NCBI RefSeq assembly: GCF_040054535.1
Contig: NC_090798.1
Location: 1,864,501 to 1,928,500 of the forward strand
Source of the DNA: Antennarius striatus
Lineage: Eukaryota; Chordata; Actinopteri; Lophiiformes; Antennariidae
DNA length: 64,000 bases
Direction: 5' to 3'
A program made the position numbers and the translations under genes. This document shows, piece by piece, positions 42,201 through 53,618 of the stretch (positions are counted from its first letter, which is position 1; the number at the start of each line of letters is the position of its first letter). Below the pieces are notes generated by a model. That model searched no databases. It was not told the DNA's origin and saw nothing but the letters and a program-made list of their open reading frames with translations.

Positions 42201-43884
42201 CAAAGTTCCTTCTTCTAAATTCCTCACGGAATAAAAAATTTTCTGCAGGAAGACCGATTGCATCTCTGCGATTAAAGGAAATGTCATTATCTTCTGCTCT
42301 CCTCTCAGTACACCACCACAGAGGAGGCGGTCGCCACCAGAGCCGCCCTCCATCGGGTCAAATGGCCCCAGAGCAACCCCAAGGTCCTCAGTGTGGACTT
42401 CTGCGAGCAGGACGAGGTAAAGTTACGCTCTCTGGAACGTCCAAAGCATTACTGAGGAATTTTTCCAGCCTTAAAAATAGTTTAGCCAACTGTGATGACA
42501 TCATCATGAAGCCACAGCTTCCACAGAACAGAAAACATGAGCAATAAATTATTAATAAATGTACTTTTAGACCCAAACGTTGGCAGAACTTTTTTGTAAA
42601 GCTTCTGGAAGCGTCATGTTTGTTTCCTGTTGGTGTTGTCAGTGGCCCAAGGCTTTTCACTGTTTGATAACTTTCATAACTTGATGTTTAGTTAATCACT
42701 TCAGAATGAGAAGTGCTTTATTTTTTAATGTGGCTTTCTGGGTTGTTGTTTTTTTTAATCATTGTTTTGTTTAAAATGTGATCATGAAATATCTTCTTCT
42801 GAAACCTTAACATCCTGGTATTTTTCTGCTTTTTTTTTTGTCGTCCTCCAGCTGGATTTTCACAAGGGCATCATCAAACCGGAAAAAGAAAAGGAGCACG
42901 CCGCCCCCCCAGCTGGTCCTCAGATCCGACTGCCGCCTCTGATGCCCGAACCAGAAAGGGATAGAGATAGAGAGAGGGACAGGGAAAGGGACCGGGAACG
43001 AGACCGGGACAGAGACAGGGACAGGGAGCGAGACCGAGAATGTGACCGTGGCATGGGGGGAGTCCGGGACCTGTGGGCGGAGCGGGAGAGAGAGATGCAG
43101 CGCCGGGAACGCGCCCGAGGCGAGCGGGAGTGGGATCGGGATAAAATTCGCGAATTCGCCCGACCGGGAGACGACGGACGGCGATCCCGGTCCAGAGACA
43201 GGGAGCGCAGGAGGAGGGAGAGGGTCAAGAGCAAGGAGAGGAAGACTGAGAAGAAAGGTAACGCAGTCCAGTCCAGCAGCGGATAAAACGCTCCTGGTTT
43301 ATGTTTTGTGAAAATAATTTCCACAAACGTGTTTCTTTATTTTTGAAGCAAGAATCTTTTTTGTCGAACAGAGAAAGGAGACGAACCTCCGGCCAAACTG
43401 CTCGACGACTTGTTCCTGAAGACCAAAGCGGCTCCGTGTATATACTGGCTTCCCCACACCGAGGAGCAGGTGGGTTCTCGTCCATCCATCCATTCATCCA
43501 TCCATCCATCCATCCATCCATCCATCGTCCGCTAATTCGTCCTCCGTCCACCAGGCGGCGCAGCGGCTCCTGGACCGCTCCGAGCGGCAGAAAGAGCGCG
43601 AGCGACGGCACAAGGAGCAGAAGGAGGAGGAAGTCAAGAAGCGAGAGGAGGAGAAGAAGGAGCGGCTGAAGGGGCGGGAGAAGGAGGACGCGTCGGCGCC
43701 AAGTGGAGGGGGGGCGGCGGCGGCGGCGGTACGAGGGGCCGAAGGCGACCGGGAACGCGGCCGAGACAGAGAGGGGGAGAGGAAGAGGGACGGCGGCCAC
43801 CGGCCCAGACGACCCTCCGAGGAAGCCGGCGGCGGAGGACGCCGCCCTCGTAGCCGTAGCAACCCCAGGGATAGACGCCGCTGA
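29251..43884 (+). CDS. acin1: Apoptotic chromatin condensation inducer (acinus)
   Basis: Acinus is a nuclear splicing factor that nucleates the ASAP complex with RNPS1 and SAP18. Seventeen exons in phase: 29251-29385, 30281-30346, 30455-30566, 30690-30763, 31020-32354, 32710-32789, 35923-36040, 40047-40092, 40739-40887, 40967-41113, 41193-41364, 41515-41660, 42082-42189, 42309-42416, 42852-43257, 43372-43469 and 43555-43884, giving 1,209 aa. The SAP domain is in exons 1-2 ([20 protein letters not shown]). Exon 5 carries an acidic tract and long charged repeats. RRM is about residues 850-926. The caspase site DELD is 931-934. RD/RE repeats follow, then the RNPS1-SAP18-binding motif ([18 protein letters not shown]) at about 1073-1095. 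The ATG was chosen by match to human [15 protein letters not shown]. Confidence 0.95.
33950..34252 (+). promoter_or_regulatory. Candidate internal promoter and first exon for short acinus
   Basis: A CpG-containing stretch in intron 6 ends in an ATG at 34230 with A at -3, encoding MLSGHKNG up to a strong donor (GTAAGAAG) at 34253. Its phase (two leftover bases) is exactly what exon 7 at 35923 needs, giving [13 protein letters not shown]. Mammals are known to make short acinus isoforms lacking the SAP domain. Use of this exon is my inference. Confidence 0.5.
34521..34564. repeat. (TG)n microsatellite
   Basis: A pure TG run in acin1 intron 6, about 270 bases past the candidate internal first exon. 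Confidence 0.97.
37389..37529 (+). CDS. Candidate alternative last exon of acin1
   Basis: A plausible acceptor (ctaatggtacctgcag) precedes an open frame in phase 0, the phase left by exon 7. It encodes 46 Ser/Thr/Pro-rich residues ([10 protein letters not shown], then [10 protein letters not shown]) and stops at 37527-37529. An ATTAAA poly(A) signal is at 38509-38514. Joined to exon 7 it would give an acinus lacking RRM and ASAP-binding parts. It may be chance, since no homologue is known to me. Confidence 0.35.
   Translation, partial: RTTSATTNTSSTPPPTLPTTPVSLSPSASLVPELDRVCDATALTKA
39228..39259. repeat. (TG)n microsatellite
   Basis: A short TG run in acin1 intron 7. Confidence 0.95.
43481..43527. 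repeat. (CCAT)n array filling acin1 intron 16
   Basis: The 85-bp intron 43470-43554 is about half CCAT repeats, between donor GTGGGT and acceptor CACCAG. Confidence 0.95.
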
Positions 43885-45379
43885 GGGGGGGGGGGCCCGT
43901 AGGATGCAGGGAAAGCTGAAGGGGGGGGGGGGGGAGTTTGTCGGAGGCAGGAAGTGGAAGGAGGGATCGTCTCCCTCAACTCAAGTTCAGGATCCGCCTT
44001 ACTGCGCTTTAGTTTGTCCACTCTGATGCTAGCTTTGTCTTCCACACACTTCTGCCCCCCCACCAGACACACACACACACACACACACACACAGTCCAGG
44101 TCAGTTTGACCTTAAAAAAAAGCAGATCCCTTTTTTTTTGCTGTTTGTTAAACTCTTCATCCATTTGCCGTCTTCCACTGGCAGCAGTCGTCTCCCTCCT
44201 CGTTTCTGTGCTTTTAAATCCTCTGTTGAATCAGAGAAGAGTGGCTTTTCTCCCACCCCATCCCCCCCCGTCCCGGTTCGCCACAGGATTTGGTCCCGTT
44301 GAGGTTTTTGGGAAGCCGCCCCTTTATTTTAGTTCTGCGGATGCAGTTCCTTCCTCCTCCAACCCTGTAATAAAACCAGTCCAAAATAGATCCCCGGGCC
44401 TCGTTCTGTAGGATGATGTGTTCCACGCTGCAGCGCCTACTTTTTCTTTTCTTTTTTATTCTACATTTATTAGAAATTAACAGGCTGTCTTTTGTCTTAA
44501 ACACTTTTTTGTCGAGGTTGTTTTGCAGCAGGTGACGTTTGAGTGTAAAAAAACCTTCATCTGTCCTTCTTTAGGGAAGACGGTCTCAACACTGTAGCCT
44601 AGGAAAGTATAATTGTAGGACGTGTGATTTTTCTTTAATTTTTTTTTTTTTATTCGGTGTCACATTTATGCAGGAGACACGCAAAGTTTTTGTCGAGTAC
44701 GTTTGTGATCACAGGAATCTGACCTGCCCTGATGATGATGATGATGAAATCCCTCCTGACCCTCCAATCGTTTATTCAAGAGGAACTACAAATGTTTACG
44801 TCTAATAGAGTCATAGTTAGACTTTTAATATCTTCAGTTTTTAATTTCTTTTCTGTTGGTCCTTATGCAAGTGCTGAGCGCACTGAGAATTTAATGAATA
44901 AATCTAAATTGGTTACCAACTTAAACGCTCGGATCTTTTTATTTTTGAGTTTGATCCACTTGAATCGAGGACATTTTTCATTGTTCTGAAATGAAAATAT
45001 TTATTACAACTTACAGAAATTAGTCATCTTTCCCCAAATTGTACCGATTTATGTGGCGTCTTACTTTAAAGTCAAATTTAAGTGCAAAATGTTTGCTAGT
45101 AATATGTACAACAATTTTAAGAAAATCCCTTGTAATACAGCAAACGGCCACACGGGGAATAAAAGCAGTAGTTCATCCGGTTCCCTTGTGAGTGGTACAG
45201 TAACGGTAGAAGTACAGCAGGCACTAATAGTGACAACGGGGACTGATCCACGTGAAAAGACAAAATAATTCAGCAGATTCTTCTTTTAAAAAAAATAAAT
45301 CTGAGTCTAAACATGAGAAACAGCATCTTAAGACCAGGTTCTTGTTTTTTTTTCCCATCCACAGCTGCATAGGAACCCA
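43885..45379. other. acin1 3' UTR and acin1-ajuba intergenic DNA
   Basis: Convergent 3' ends. The acin1 3' UTR probably ends near 44390. A minus-strand AATAAA at 45000-45005 could end ajuba. There is a short AC run near 44070-44092. No coding exon was seen. Confidence 0.55.
44369..44374 (+). other. acin1 poly(A) signal
   Basis: AATAAA lies 485 bases after the acin1 stop, in the first clear 3' UTR end. Confidence 0.6.
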
Positions 45380-47941
45380 TCAGTGTGTGTTCTGGGGGGG
45401 AATGTTATGTGTGGCGCACACTCTGCTCATGTGACAGGAGTGGCAGAGGAGATGAGAGTCCAGAGGGAAACACTGCGAGCCGGGCTTATCGGAGAGCTGC
45501 TTGCCACACTCCTGGATGGGATGGTGGGGGGTGGGGGGGGGCAGATAAGGAGAGGAATGCACATAGAAGTGAGGCGGTTCATAAAAAATCCAATCAGTTC
45601 TGAACATGTAGAGCAGGGGGGGGGGGTCAAACTCATTTTCACCGAGGGCCACATTAGCATGTCTGTCCTCAAAGGGTCAGATGTAACTACTCCTGAATGT
45701 TAAATAACTGAATTAATTACTTATTCAAGTTATAAATATTTACAATTATACACAAAAAATGTTTCTCTGTTATAAAATAAATACTTTTAATCTGTCAGGT
45801 TATTAAACCCACAGAACTCCATCAATCAAGGATCAAACTATCAATAAAGAAAAATAACATCAGACACAAGTTAGGACATTAACTTTGTTCACAAGGTTTT
45901 TTGTAAAAGTTAAAATTACTGCATTGTGGGAAATGTAGTTTTGGTCAAACTTATTTATTTTTAGGTACTCTGACCTTTTTTGCTCTGGCGGGCCACATAA
46001 AATGATGTGGAGGGCCACATTTGGCCCCCGGGGCCTTGAGTTTGACATGTGATGTAGATGAAAGAATGGCTCACCTCGCAGTGGTAGCACTCGAAGTGAT
46101 AGTCTTTGTTCATCGACACGACCCGGAGGATCTCCTCACTGCCCTGAGAACCCAAAACAAAGAGGTCAGAGGTCAGATGGACCAAAAATAGATGCAAGTT
46201 AAACACATTTTTAAACACCTTGTGTGTTTGCACGAATGATATTAAAAAAATCCTTGTTCTCACCTCAGACGGTAGGATGGGTTGTAAACAGGCGGCACAC
46301 TTTGGAGCAAAAGTCCTGCAGAACGACAGAAGATGGAAGGTAATATGTGACGCGTGACACACGGCGACACCCAAAACACACGGCGGCGTCTCACTTGTTG
46401 TAGTCGGCCACGCAGTAGATGTTGCTGTGATGGTCGACGGTGAACGGAACGCCGTCCAGAGCCTTGGAGCAAACCACGCAGCGAAAGCAGCCGGGGTGGT
46501 ACGAGTTCCCCAGAGCCTGCAGGATCTGAAGAACGTAGAGCCGTGGTTATTAAAAAAAATAATAAAAAAATAAAAGCATTTTATGAACCGACTCTTCAAA
46601 CAAGCTGGTTTAACTTTGAATTCTGAACGCGATCACGCAAGAAAAAAAAACGGGTCTCAAGGTCAGCGTGAGCTTCCTGTTTACATTACGTGCTTCAGAT
46701 ATGGGGGGGGGGGAGTTTCAGCGAATCGTGACGCAGCCTCATTGTGAGAACGCTGGAATTAAAAATCGACTGTGGGAACAAACAGACGTCACTGAATTTC
46801 TCTATCCTCTGGGGGGGGGGGGTATCTTAGAATAAAACTCTGGGAACCTCAGGGATGAACAGTCCCTTTAAATCCGACTCAAGAAGACGACTTAAAGGGT
46901 GTTTTTTCCCTAAGGGGTGGCCACACACACACACACACACACTCACCTGTTCGAGAATGAGGTGGCCACACACACTACACTTCTCAGCCGCAGCTTGGAA
47001 TCCTGAAAACTGTAATTACAGCGGAGAGAGAGACAGATTAGCGTCAGTGGGAAATCGATCCTGTGACTCTGAGACGGACGACAAAAACGCTCGACCTGGA
47101 CTCACCATGTAATCCTCTTTACAGTACACAGAGCCGCTGACGTTGTAGAAGTCCTTGTTTCTCAGGGTGCGTCCTGGAGGGAAAGGGATGCTTTATTTAT
47201 TTATTTAATTTTTAATGTTGATTTGGGGGTTTTTGGGGGGGTTTACTCACCACAGGACACGCAGGTAAAGCAGCGAGTGTGATAGAGGCTATCCAGAGCC
47301 TGGCACGCATTATCTGCCCCGTACACACCTTTCCCACACTTCACACAGGCTCCTGCCAACATAATGGGGAAATAAATAGGGGGGGAGAGAGGGGGGAGAA
47401 CAACAAACAGTTTCAGTTTCAGGCAAATTCTCTTGAGCGGTTCTTCGTTTACGACGTTTTCCGAGAGGATGTGTCTGAAATCCAAAGTGTCGACACGTAA
47501 AATCCTCTTTGGTCGCACCACAGAGGGGATTTTCACACAGTTTAAAACCCGTTTCATCCGCCACCAGTTTGACTTTAAATGGAAAAGTCAGGATGGAAAA
47601 CATCCCTCCTCTTCCTCTTCCTCTTCCTCCTCAACTACTTAAGAAAATTGGTCAATTAAGAAAAACTGTTTATTCTCCTTTGCTGCTCCTTCTTATGATT
47701 AGCGAAAAGTCAGTGAAGCAAAGATTTTCCACATCAAGTTTTCTTCTGAGGTTAGCCTCAGGTATGAGGTACACAACCGCTTCATTAGCAAATTAGCATG
47801 TGTGCTAACTTTGTTTTCTTGTACAAACGCCCAACAAAAGGCAGACGAGTCCGTCCAGTTGGGTTTGGTTTATTCATCGGCCGCCGGGGCACCGAAGGTA
47901 AAGCGGTGGTCTGAGCTGCAGCCGCTCTGATCTATTTAAGG

Positions 47942-48000
<59 letters not shown>

Positions 48001-48325
48001 CTCTAATGTGGCGGAGGGAGTGCCACACAGAATTCCTACGCTCTTGGACAGTCCCCTTCAATATTTAGAAACCGGTTACAGCCTCTGCCAAAAAAGCCAG
48101 AAACCAAGAAACACCCAAAGCCGTGGCTTTAAATTTAAACGTCTGAGACGAGTGATTATAGAAAAAGACAAAAAAAAGTGATTAAAGGCAGAAAAAGGAG
48201 AAGAATTTATTATTCTGTGAAGCATTTTTAAGGATTATCTCCACAGAATCCTGATTTATCGGGTTGAATTCTTGCCTTCTTTTTTTTATTTATAAGGACT
48301 TTATTTCAGTTAGCGTTAAATACAG

Positions 48326-48385
<60 letters not shown>

Positions 48386-48496
48386 TCACGGCTCTAATGG
48401 CTGAGGAGAGTACAGTATTGTGTATCGCCTCTGGGCGCACATACCTGAGCACAGGAACAGGCTACAGCACACCACCCCTGCACACGCCAAGGCAGC

Positions 48497-48537
<41 letters not shown>

Positions 48538-48661
48538 ATGACTCACACATGCTCATACTGTGGCTTGAAGTCACTCAAATAGGGGGGGAAACACACCCTG
48601 CCACCAACAAGCAACACACACACGCAGTCGTAATCTTGTGTGATTCACACTAATGGCCCGC

Positions 48662-48733
<72 letters not shown>

Positions 48734-48860
48734 TGATGGTCACAGCAGGATTTTATGGATCACGTATTCAGGTTGCGTTCAAGTCTCTACGTGCAACGCG
48801 GAACTGGCAGCATCGTGAAACATCAGCTGACTGCGTGTGTGTGTGTGTGTGTCTATCACA

Positions 48861-48905
<45 letters not shown>

Positions 48906-50894
48906 CTTTTCTTTCATCTCTTCAAACGGATCTACTTGTCTGGATCGGCCTCTTGAAGCTCCCCCCCCCCCGCCCTGTGTGCTTCGATGCGGCGTGTCCC
49001 TACAGGTCGACGCACCATCCATCCACACACTCCTTCAACTATTAATCCGACCATCCATCCATCCATCCATCCATCCATCCATCCATCCGTGCAAACCCTT
49101 TCATTTGTGATGTGACACCGGGGCGCTGAGGACGGTAATAACACAGTAATAACACCATGATAACACCATAATAACACCACAATAACACAGCAATAACACC
49201 GTGCTCTAACGCTGACTCAGTGCCGGCTTAAATTGGGGGGGTGATTTGACTATTTATGCTAAACGCAGCCCCTGTTTCGCTCGTATCCCAGCAACCATCC
49301 CTGTTTTGATCGTCAAGCGTCAAAAAAATTTATTATAAAAAATAAGAAACAGGATCTCACCGAAGAACTCCTGCCGGTTCTCCCCGACTCCTGGATCCTC
49401 CTGGGGTTTGATGGCCCCCCCGGCTGAGCAGGACCCTGTCGTGGTTGCCGTGGTGACCGTGTTGGGTTTGGAGAGCGCCGTCAGAGCCGGGGGGTCCTTC
49501 AGCCTCAGGCCGTCCAGCAGCGCCCCGCCTTCCAGCACGGCGTCCCTCAGCAGCAGCCGGGTCAGCTCCTCCTGGTACCGGGTGCCGGGGAGATCCGAGT
49601 ACCGGGCCCCCCCTCCGCCGTCTTTGCTCCTCGCCCCCGCCTGATGCTCGTCCCACCAATCCGGACCGGCCTGGAAGCACGCCGCCCCGGGACTCCCCAC
49701 CGCGGGCGGGTAGGAGTGTCGGCTGTCGTGGGCCGCCGTACGCAAGCCCCCATCCAGGAAGTGATTCCACGCCTCCACGGGGGTCACCCCCGCCCTGCCC
49801 GGCCCCCCGTACCCGACCGTCTGCATGGAGGGCGACGGCTGCTGTGGGGGGGGGAGGCCGCCGGAGGCCGAGTAGCGCGAGTCGTACCCCAGGCTGATGC
49901 CGCTGGTCCGGTTGCTGCTGCAGCGGCTCCCCATGGGGCTCCCCCCCCCACCGCCGCCGCCGCCTCCTCCTCCGCCGCCGCCACCCCCGCCGCTGGCGGT
50001 GCTGGAAGCGAAGCTGGAGCGGGGGCTGACCAGCACCGACTCCTGGAGGCTGAAGGAGGAGCAGGGGCTCAGGGTCGGTCCAGGAGGGTAGAAGAAGCCG
50101 CCTCCCATGCCCCCCCCGGGCAGATCCGAAGCGCGCAGAGGGGGGTGAGAGAGGGACGCCGGTCTGGGGGTGTCCCATAGTTCACTTCCTGTGCTGAGGC
50201 GCTTGTAGAACAGAGCTTCCTGGAGGGAGAGGCGTTTGTGCCTCTCTGGTTCGGAGAGGTACCCGGGTTCGGCCACGCCCCTGGATGCTGACCCGTAACC
50301 CGCGGTAACGGGATACGGAGGTGGGACGGAGAGCGGCGGCGGCTGTGAGAGGAGCTGCTGCCGCTGGACGAGCTGCTGCAGCTCCAGCGAGTAACGGCGT
50401 TGATTCAGCGCCGCCTTGGAGCCCCCCCCGTAGGCCCCGTGGTGGGGGTCGCACTCGGGCCCCAACCCGGATTCCCGCCTCAGGTGTGAATCCACGCCTT
50501 CGCCCAGGTAGCAGGACGCCCGCTGCTGGGGGGAGCGACGCCTCAGCGGCGCCAAGGAGGACGGATGGAGCGGCTGATCCGCGTCTGGGGAGACGGTACC
50601 CAGCGTGGAGGTGGGGGGGGAGGAGGATGATGATGATACTCTCCCATTGGCTGGAGCACACCCATCACCCGCCGTCACAGAAGTAAGAGAGAACTGGGCG
50701 GGTCTTGAGGGTGTGGCAGGGCTGGGAGCCGGTGGTAGCCCCCCACCACCGGAGATGCCTCCCCCCCCACCGCCGGTGTTGCTGTTATTAGAGTTGTTGG
50801 CTGAGTCGTGTTTTTTCTTGGAACTGTTGAATTTCACGCTACCGGAGTCCGTCAGCTTCAGCTTCCCCAGCAGCTTGCTGATTGGTCGGTCCAT
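45380..50894 (-). CDS. ajuba: LIM domain protein ajuba
   Basis: Ajuba is a Zyxin-family adaptor acting at adherens junctions, in Hippo (LATS) and Aurora-A control, and as a nuclear corepressor. Exons (minus strand): 50894-49361, 47352-47251, 47173-47106, 47009-46947, 46525-46395, 46315-46264, 46143-46075 and 45511-45380, all in phase, 716 aa. The long first exon encodes the pre-LIM region: [32 protein letters not shown], a 17-glycine tract and [15 protein letters not shown]. Exons 2-8 encode three LIM domains, with Zn ligands in patterns such as [35 protein letters not shown] and FECYHCE. The protein ends NIPPQNTH. The start MDRP was preferred over an upstream in-frame ATG that would add a poly-Val run from a CCA repeat. 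A MITE lies in intron 7. Confidence 0.94.
45614..46051 (+). mobile_element. hAT-like non-autonomous element, copy 2
   Basis: Same family as 24856-25372. It begins CAGGGG then GTCAAACTCATTTTCACCG and ends GCCTTGAGTTTGACATGTG. Flanks are ATGTAGAG and ATGTAGAT (7 of 8 match). It sits between the last two ajuba coding exons. Confidence 0.75.
47945..47995. repeat. (TG)n microsatellite, ajuba intron 1
   Basis: A pure TG run, the first of several dinucleotide arrays in this intron. Confidence 0.97.
48332..48384. repeat. (TG)n microsatellite, ajuba intron 1
   Basis: A pure TG run. Confidence 0.97.
48497..48535. repeat. (CA)n microsatellite, ajuba intron 1
   Basis: A CA run of opposite polarity to its neighbours. 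Confidence 0.97.
48663..48732. repeat. (GT)n microsatellite, ajuba intron 1
   Basis: A pure GT run of about 70 bp. Confidence 0.97.
48834..48903. repeat. (GT)n followed by (CA)n, ajuba intron 1
   Basis: A short GT run at about 48834-48851 is followed within about ten bases by a CA run to 48903. The two can pair as a hairpin. Confidence 0.9.
49051..49088. repeat. (CCAT)n array, ajuba intron 1
   Basis: A run of CCAT units. Immediately downstream (49134-49200) is an irregular tandem of an aataacacc-type unit. Confidence 0.92.
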
Positions 50895-50934
50895 GATGAA
50901 GCCTGGCTGGGGGTGTCCCCCCCACCCCCACCCC

Positions 50935-50963
50935 ACCACCACCACCACCACCACCACCACCAA
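50935..50963. repeat. (CCA)n trinucleotide run in ajuba 5' leader
   Basis: A CAC/CCA run about 40 bases upstream of the ajuba ATG. Read in frame on the minus strand it gives a poly-valine string, which is not expected to be translated. Confidence 0.9.
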
Positions 50964-53602
50964 CACCACCTCACCTGATGCTGTTTAAGGGCTTAAAAAA
51001 TACAGCAGAGCAAAAAAAAAAAAACATTCAAGTTTGCACCGCAAAAAACAAAAACAGCAGCTTCCAAATCCTGACACAGAAATAAAAAACTGGCCTTGAA
51101 CCCAACACAAGAGCTCCAAAAGAACTTTTTTACATAGATAATAAATAAAAATCAGATAAATAAGACTTTTAAGACATGTCTGGGTGTGACATGACTTCAG
51201 TCTTTTGAGTCATGTCGCTTGATCTCATGTGGAGAATCCACAGGATCAGGTGGGCTAGGGTGAGGAAGGCTCCATTCGGTTAGTACATGGTGAGTTCAAG
51301 TCCATCAGGAAAAACATAAATCCACGACTCCACAGCGTGACCTATAGCCGGGGGAGGCCTCCTAACATCTGCATCGTTTTATTACTTAAACTGTTCATAA
51401 TAAACATTAATAAAGCAGGTGTGACGTCATTGGAAGGGGGGGGGTCTCCGTTTGAATTATCTTTTTCAAAAACAAAACAAAAAAAAAAACCCCCCCAACA
51501 ACACAAAGCTTCAGCGGGATGCAGACTGTTTCATGTGGATCCAGTGTAGACAGCAGGAATTAATCCGGTTGCGCTCGGATTATTCGATTTAACCGAATCC
51601 GGCCATTCATCTCAAGGCAAAGTGGGATTAGAAATGTTTTAAATTATGCCCGTAAAAAATTTTAATTGTGGAATTAGAAAAACACACAAAACGGTTCTCA
51701 CTCGACCCCTCGGTCCATCCATCCATCCGTCCGCCTGCGGTCGACAGTTTTTATCATTCCCTGTTCCAAAAGAGGAATCCTCGTCCCGGCGGAATAGTAG
51801 CGGAAAAGTTCGGAGGGAATAAAATCAGAAGAAGGAAACCGGTGTTCCGTCCCAGTCACGTCTCACCGGACCGGCGCGGAGCAGAACGAGTGGCTGGAGT
51901 TCAATAAAATCCCTCCCCGTGTGCACTGCACGGTCGACAACTTTGTTTCTTTCTTTCTTCCCCCTTAATAATTACTTACCTCCCCCCTCTTTTACGACAG
52001 TGTCGAGTTAGCGACGGCAAAGAAAGCTATTCCGGTTTTGGATTTTCAGAATAAAACTCTACCAAGCGTTTGTAACTTCTCGCTTGTTTTAAATTTGATT
52101 TTAATGTCATTTTTATTTACCCAAAAAGTACATTAATGACTTTTTCTTTTATTTAAATATTATAGATTAAACATAGTTCGATATGTACAAGTTTTTGTAG
52201 CCGGTGATACAATTCCAGCTTTTATTTTGAAGGTTTCATGGCGGAGCGTTATTTTACATCCTGGTGTCCTACGTTCAGCTTGACGCAGCACTGCTCCTTT
52301 ATCACTCAGCGGCGGCTCGATTCCCCCAGCAGGCCGGGACACCTTTCCACCAGCCATGGCTGTTTCGTCATTCATTCGCAAAACCCCCTCAGAGGTCTGA
52401 ACCGTCTTCATTATGAACCTGCTCCTCACACAGTGGGGCAGTTAGATTAATCTACCAACCATGAATTTTTTTTTTAAATCAATGTTGTCATTAAACTTAA
52501 CTAAACATCAAACTAAGATAAAAATGTTACTACTGAGTTTCTGACATTTTTGCCCTATAATGAAGACATCAACCCACGCAAGGCTGTAGCTGCCCGTGAG
52601 GTCATGTCTTAAATGCGTGGGGGTACACAAATAATGATTTAAAAGTCGAAACGCCTCAGTTTAGAAATAAAAATGTATTGTTTGGAGGGAGGGGGCGTCA
52701 CACTGGTGACCATGAAATATTAAAACAACCAATTACAGCTCAAACTGAGCAAATACGTTTTGGTCTCTCTCAGGTTCAGGTTTTAAGTATAAAGTATAAC
52801 CGTGAGAGTTGGGAAAGCAATGGATTTGCATGTTAGTTTATGATAAATGACATTTATAAAACTTTTATGCAAGAGTTTAGGAACCGGAGGCTCCTCGACT
52901 CTCCTAACACTTTTAATTATGGGCATAATGGCTCCTGAATTAATTACTGAAGTCTAATCTGTGTTGAACATATTTATCAAAACTACAGGCGTCACCTGAA
53001 GCATGAAAACGCAACATAATTATTATACTTATCATTATCAATGAATGGGTATTCTGTACATTGAGTTTATATATTCAGGTTTACTTTGATTACATAAGAG
53101 ATTCGAGTGCTACCTGTAAACACTTTAGTTAAATTACCAAAAAACAATCTGCGTCGTTTAGGCGGCGGGACTACTTTTTTGTACCAACAGCCTGTGGAAT
53201 GTGCGGTAGGACACAGCGGAGTGAGGCGGCTGGTGAATTTTTTCGGCGTGTCTGAGTTCTCCAAGGAGGATAGAGGGTAAACATCCCGCTACTGGTGGCG
53301 GTCGGTTCCAATTCCGGCAGTTAGTGGCAGTTAACGGACACAGTAAAACAGTGCTGATTAAAGTACAACAATGTTTGCACAGGGTTGTGGGCCCAGATCT
53401 GCCCCGCAGGAGTCCCCCCCCCCCTTATGAAGCCTTTCATAACCCACACTGTTCACGCTGCAGTCCCACACTGCAGACTCCACTGTTTACCTCACAGGCT
53501 GCGAGTGAGAACTTGCCTGAAAAGCTAACAGAGAAATTCTTCTCGGCTTAGAGCAGAGCCGGCCGACGCTGAAAAATCAGCGGCCGCAGTGGAGGTCTGT
53601 GT

Positions 53603-53618
53603 CCGCCAGGGGGCGCCA
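53603..53618 (+). promoter_or_regulatory. CTCF-like motif
   Basis: CCGCCAGGGGGCGCCA is close to the core CTCF consensus (CCACNAGGGGGCGC). Binding is unproven. Confidence 0.4.

Noticed and set aside
49357-50178. A 273-codon minus-strand ORF and long plus-strand ORFs over ajuba exon 1
   Set aside because: Shadow frames of a G+C-rich coding exon. The ajuba frame has clear homology.
50895-50969. Upstream in-frame ATG of ajuba adding a poly-valine leader
   Set aside because: The extension comes from a CCA repeat, and MDRPISKLL aligns with the human N-terminus.
52160-52429. 89-codon minus-strand ORF upstream of ajuba
   Set aside because: No recognisable domain or splice context. It is likely chance in promoter-proximal DNA.
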